A stretch of 48,382 nt of DNA from a virus: positions 1 to 48,382 of the IMG/VR virus record IMGVR_UViG_3300048591_000863; one strand, 5' to 3'. The position numbers and the translations under genes are program-made. Of this stretch, positions 46,852-48,382 are shown in pieces. How positions within the stretch are numbered: position 1 is the stretch's first letter; every line of letters begins with the position of its first letter. Under the pieces are notes generated by a model, which saw only the letters and a list, made by a program, of their open reading frames with translations, had not been told where the DNA came from and did no database searches.

Positions 46852-47204
46852 TGCGGCACGAGAGAATCCAGCCAGGGTGCTGCAGCGGGCATCTGTCGCG
46901 CCGTTGCCGGCAGCTCCTTCAGCCGGTCAACGTACGATCGGTGGACCACGAAGACGTGCTCCTTCGGCACACGTCGATCGACGACCCACATCTCATAGCT
47001 GGTGAACATCTCGATGTCGAAGCCAATCGGCGGGCCAGCGCCGATCGCCGTCGACCAGATCCCCGGATTGACATTGTCCCACTCCCACGTCGGCTTCTTC
47101 GCGAACAGCTGCTTGAACCAGCTGCCGAACTGCGGCACGAAGATCGTCGCCGCGGCCGGCACCAGGACGCCACTCGAGCGGCGGAGGAATTCGCGGCGGT
47201 TCAT
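46848..47204 (-). CDS. Protein with Tat-like signal peptide next to the terminase (118 aa)
   Basis: N-terminus MNRREFLRRSSGVLVPAAATIFVP has the RREFL core of twin-arginine signals followed by a moderately hydrophobic Ala/Val stretch. The mature part (residues ~30-118) is a small alpha/beta protein (IGFDIEMFTSYEMWVVDRRVPKEH; LKELPATARQMPAAAPW) of unknown family. Finding it between packaging genes is odd. ATG overlaps the previous stop by four bases. Confidence 0.6.
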   Translation of the reverse strand: MNRREFLRRSSGVLVPAAATIFVPQFGSWFKQLFAKKPTWEWDNVNPGIWSTAIGAGPPIGFDIEMFTSYEMWVVDRRVPKEHVFVVHRSYVDRLKELPATARQMPAAAPWLDSLVPQ

Positions 47205-47542
47205 CGGGACTCCTGCACGGAGACGACGTCGCGCGGGAAGAGGGACGACGCGATGCTCTCGGCGACGGCCTTCGACGGCGCGGACAGCATCGCCGCGCGC
47301 ACCCAGCCGCCATCGGTGAGCTTCAGGATCTCGAAGCTGTTGAGCGGGGTGTCCGGATCGTCGGGATCCCGGGGGACCATCCCGCGCACCACGATCCCGG
47401 GCCCGTACTTCTGGCGGGCGTAGTCGATCGCCAGGTCGCCATCCGGCAGCTCGACGTCCTCGGTCGGCCGCAGGGTGAGCTGAATGTCGCCGTTCGCGCG
47501 CTCGCGCGGTTGCCCCAGCGGGGTGTAGATGCGCCAGATCAC
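47201..47542 (-). CDS. Hypothetical protein (113 aa)
   Basis: Not recognised. GTG start in GTGA overlap. Beta-rich (IWRIYTPLGQPRERANGDIQ; YGPGIVVRGMVPRDPDD) with a C-terminal helix (LSAPSKAVAESIASSLF). The longer upstream frame to 47677 is a shadow. Confidence 0.5.
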   Translation of the reverse strand: MIWRIYTPLGQPRERANGDIQLTLRPTEDVELPDGDLAIDYARQKYGPGIVVRGMVPRDPDDPDTPLNSFEILKLTDGGWVRAAMLSAPSKAVAESIASSLFPRDVVSVQESR

Positions 47543-48090
47543 AGGACGAGGAGCCCCTCCGGGGCCAGCGCGCGGACGGTCACGGCGGTCACGGTGAAGT
47601 GTTGGCGGGCCAGCGGGGAGATCTCGCCCCACGGCCGGATCCACGGGTGGGTGGTCGCCGTCCGGATCTCCCCCCACTCGAGGCCGGCGGCTTCCCGGCC
47701 CTGCTTCCAGCGGCCGTGGAGGCTCTCGCCGTCCCAGGCCTCGCCGCGGAGGAGGGTCGCCACCTGCTCGAGCAGCAGCTGCCGTGCCCCCAGCGGTGCC
47801 CCCTGCCAGGGCGCCAGCCGCTCGCCGACGCCGAATTCGGCCTCGTAGGCGCGGTGGGTCGCCCAGACCACCTTTGCGATCTCCTCGGTCAATCTGGCGA
47901 GGCCGTGGCCCATCGCGGCGAGCTTGCGCTGCAGCTCCTTGTCGGTGCGCCGCGGGGTCCAGCTGCCATCGTGCGGCACCCGGACCCCCTGCTGGAAGAG
48001 CCAGGTCGCCTGCTCGCCGGTCGTCAGGCCGGCCGGCATGCCCTCGAGGCGGCGGCAGAGGGGCTCGACCGCGGCGTAGTCCCCGCTCAT
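47539..48090 (-). CDS. Protein with divergent RyR-like module (183 aa)
   Basis: The N-terminal half is helical with QRKLAAMGHGLARLTEEIA. The C-terminal half keeps the RyR outline: LHGRWKQGREAAGLEWGEI, then THPWIRPWGEISPLARQ. This parallels the LWCAHKRAEGWVFGPVK and THPCLLPYHELPVEQQ of the gene at 644..1036. So two RyR-type modules are encoded in this unit. ATG overlaps the previous stop (ATGA). Confidence 0.6.
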   Translation of the reverse strand: MSGDYAAVEPLCRRLEGMPAGLTTGEQATWLFQQGVRVPHDGSWTPRRTDKELQRKLAAMGHGLARLTEEIAKVVWATHRAYEAEFGVGERLAPWQGAPLGARQLLLEQVATLLRGEAWDGESLHGRWKQGREAAGLEWGEIRTATTHPWIRPWGEISPLARQHFTVTAVTVRALAPEGLLVL

Positions 48091-48344
48091 CCGGCCCGCC
48101 GTTGCAGGTCGTCGAGGCGCTCCTCGGCGAGCACGAGCATCGCTTCGAAGTCCCGGACGGCCTCGCGGTACTGGAAGTCCTTGGAGGCGACCCAGCGCAT
48201 CAGGGTGCGGGCGTAGGACTCGATGACCGGGTCGTCCTCGTCATCGAAGCCAGGGTAGGCCCCGGTCGGCTCCTTCGCCTCGAGCACGATGCCCCGGAGC
48301 TCGGCGAAGAAGGCGCGCCACGCCAGCCGGCGTTCCGGGCTCAC
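48087..48344 (-). CDS. Small hypothetical protein, complete copy (85 aa)
   Basis: Not recognised. Helical with acidic centre (FFAELRGIVLEAKEPTG; PGFDDEDDPVIESYARTLMRWV), possibly a coiled-coil dimer. GTG start overlaps the stop of the gene at 111..644 once the contig is circularised. Its first 38 codons recur at 1..114 with one substitution. Confidence 0.6.
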   Translation of the reverse strand: MSPERRLAWRAFFAELRGIVLEAKEPTGAYPGFDDEDDPVIESYARTLMRWVASKDFQYREAVRDFEAMLVLAEERLDDLQRRAG

Positions 48345-48382
48345 GGCTTCACCTCGACGAAGCGACCACCGATCGAGCCCTC
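48231..48382. repeat. Terminal overlap, right copy
   Basis: Matches 1..152 except T at 48256 (C at 26). The variable base changes a Tyr codon to Cys in the small minus-strand gene. A base difference between the two ends of an assembly overlap suggests strain mixture in the source sample. Confidence 0.9.

Noticed and set aside
1-48382. Integrase, CI-type repressor or excisionase
   Set aside because: I looked for tyrosine or serine recombinase motifs and found none; the small XRE protein alone does not show lysogeny.
1-48382. CRISPR array
   Set aside because: No regularly spaced direct repeats; the only tandem repeats are within protein genes (collagen tract and 33-residue repeats).

Overview
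The window is a complete or near-complete genome of a tailed double-stranded DNA phage from a GC-rich host. The first and last 152 bases are the same sequence with one mismatch, so the contig closes into a circle or is terminally redundant, with about 48.23 kb of unique sequence. There is no tape-measure, sheath or tail-tube gene. There is a long P22-like portal, several short head-completion/connector-type genes, a nozzle-like protein and fibres, which suggests a short-tailed (podovirus-like) virion. The host is probably a Gram-negative (diderm) bacterium, because an endolysin and holin candidate sit beside a lipobox lipoprotein and a membrane-anchored spanin-like protein. The host cannot be named from sequence alone. 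LAYOUT: two transcription units diverge from an AT-richer gap at 1.60-1.99 kb. The rightward unit (1.99-8.12 kb) holds about 20 short, tightly overlapping genes: a RadC/JAB protein, a CxxCxGTG zinc-ribbon protein, a small membrane protein, several unrecognised small proteins and a terminal XRE-type HTH protein. The leftward unit starts at about 1.6 kb, crosses the contig junction and runs on the minus strand back to 8.0 kb. In transcription order it encodes: a possible small terminase and RyR-domain proteins (1.6 kb to 0, then 48.3-47.5 kb); a Tat-signal-like protein, large terminase, membrane protein and LuxR-type HTH protein (47.2-44.4 kb); portal, scaffold-like protein and major capsid protein (44-39 kb); connector-type, tail and fibre proteins (39-25.4 kb); two candidate internal proteins and a 2253-residue giant protein (25.4-16.3 kb); a lysis cassette (16.3-14.0 kb); and a recombination/accessory block with YqaJ exonuclease, RecT, a J-domain protein and a RuvC-like resolvase (13.6-8.0 kb). 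Genes are packed by NTGA or TGATG overlaps, and GTG starts are very common. The most striking content is the giant protein (16289..23050). It carries an intact GGDEF signature, a ParB-type GHHR domain, an HEAGH zincin site, three QxxLF motifs of the sliding-clamp-binding type, and a C-terminal region like those of phage polyvalent proteins. It is probably packaged and ejected with the DNA, which would deliver a nucleotide-cyclase-like enzyme at the start of infection. Also unusual are a major capsid protein that begins with a textbook Sec signal peptide, a Tat-like signal on the gene beside the large terminase, two RyR-domain proteins and a J-domain protein. Two intergenic tRNA-like folds lack an anticodon arm. 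No DNA polymerase, primase, helicase, RNA polymerase, integrase or recognised lysogeny repressor is visible, so replication seems to rely on host enzymes plus the RecT/exonuclease/RuvC set.
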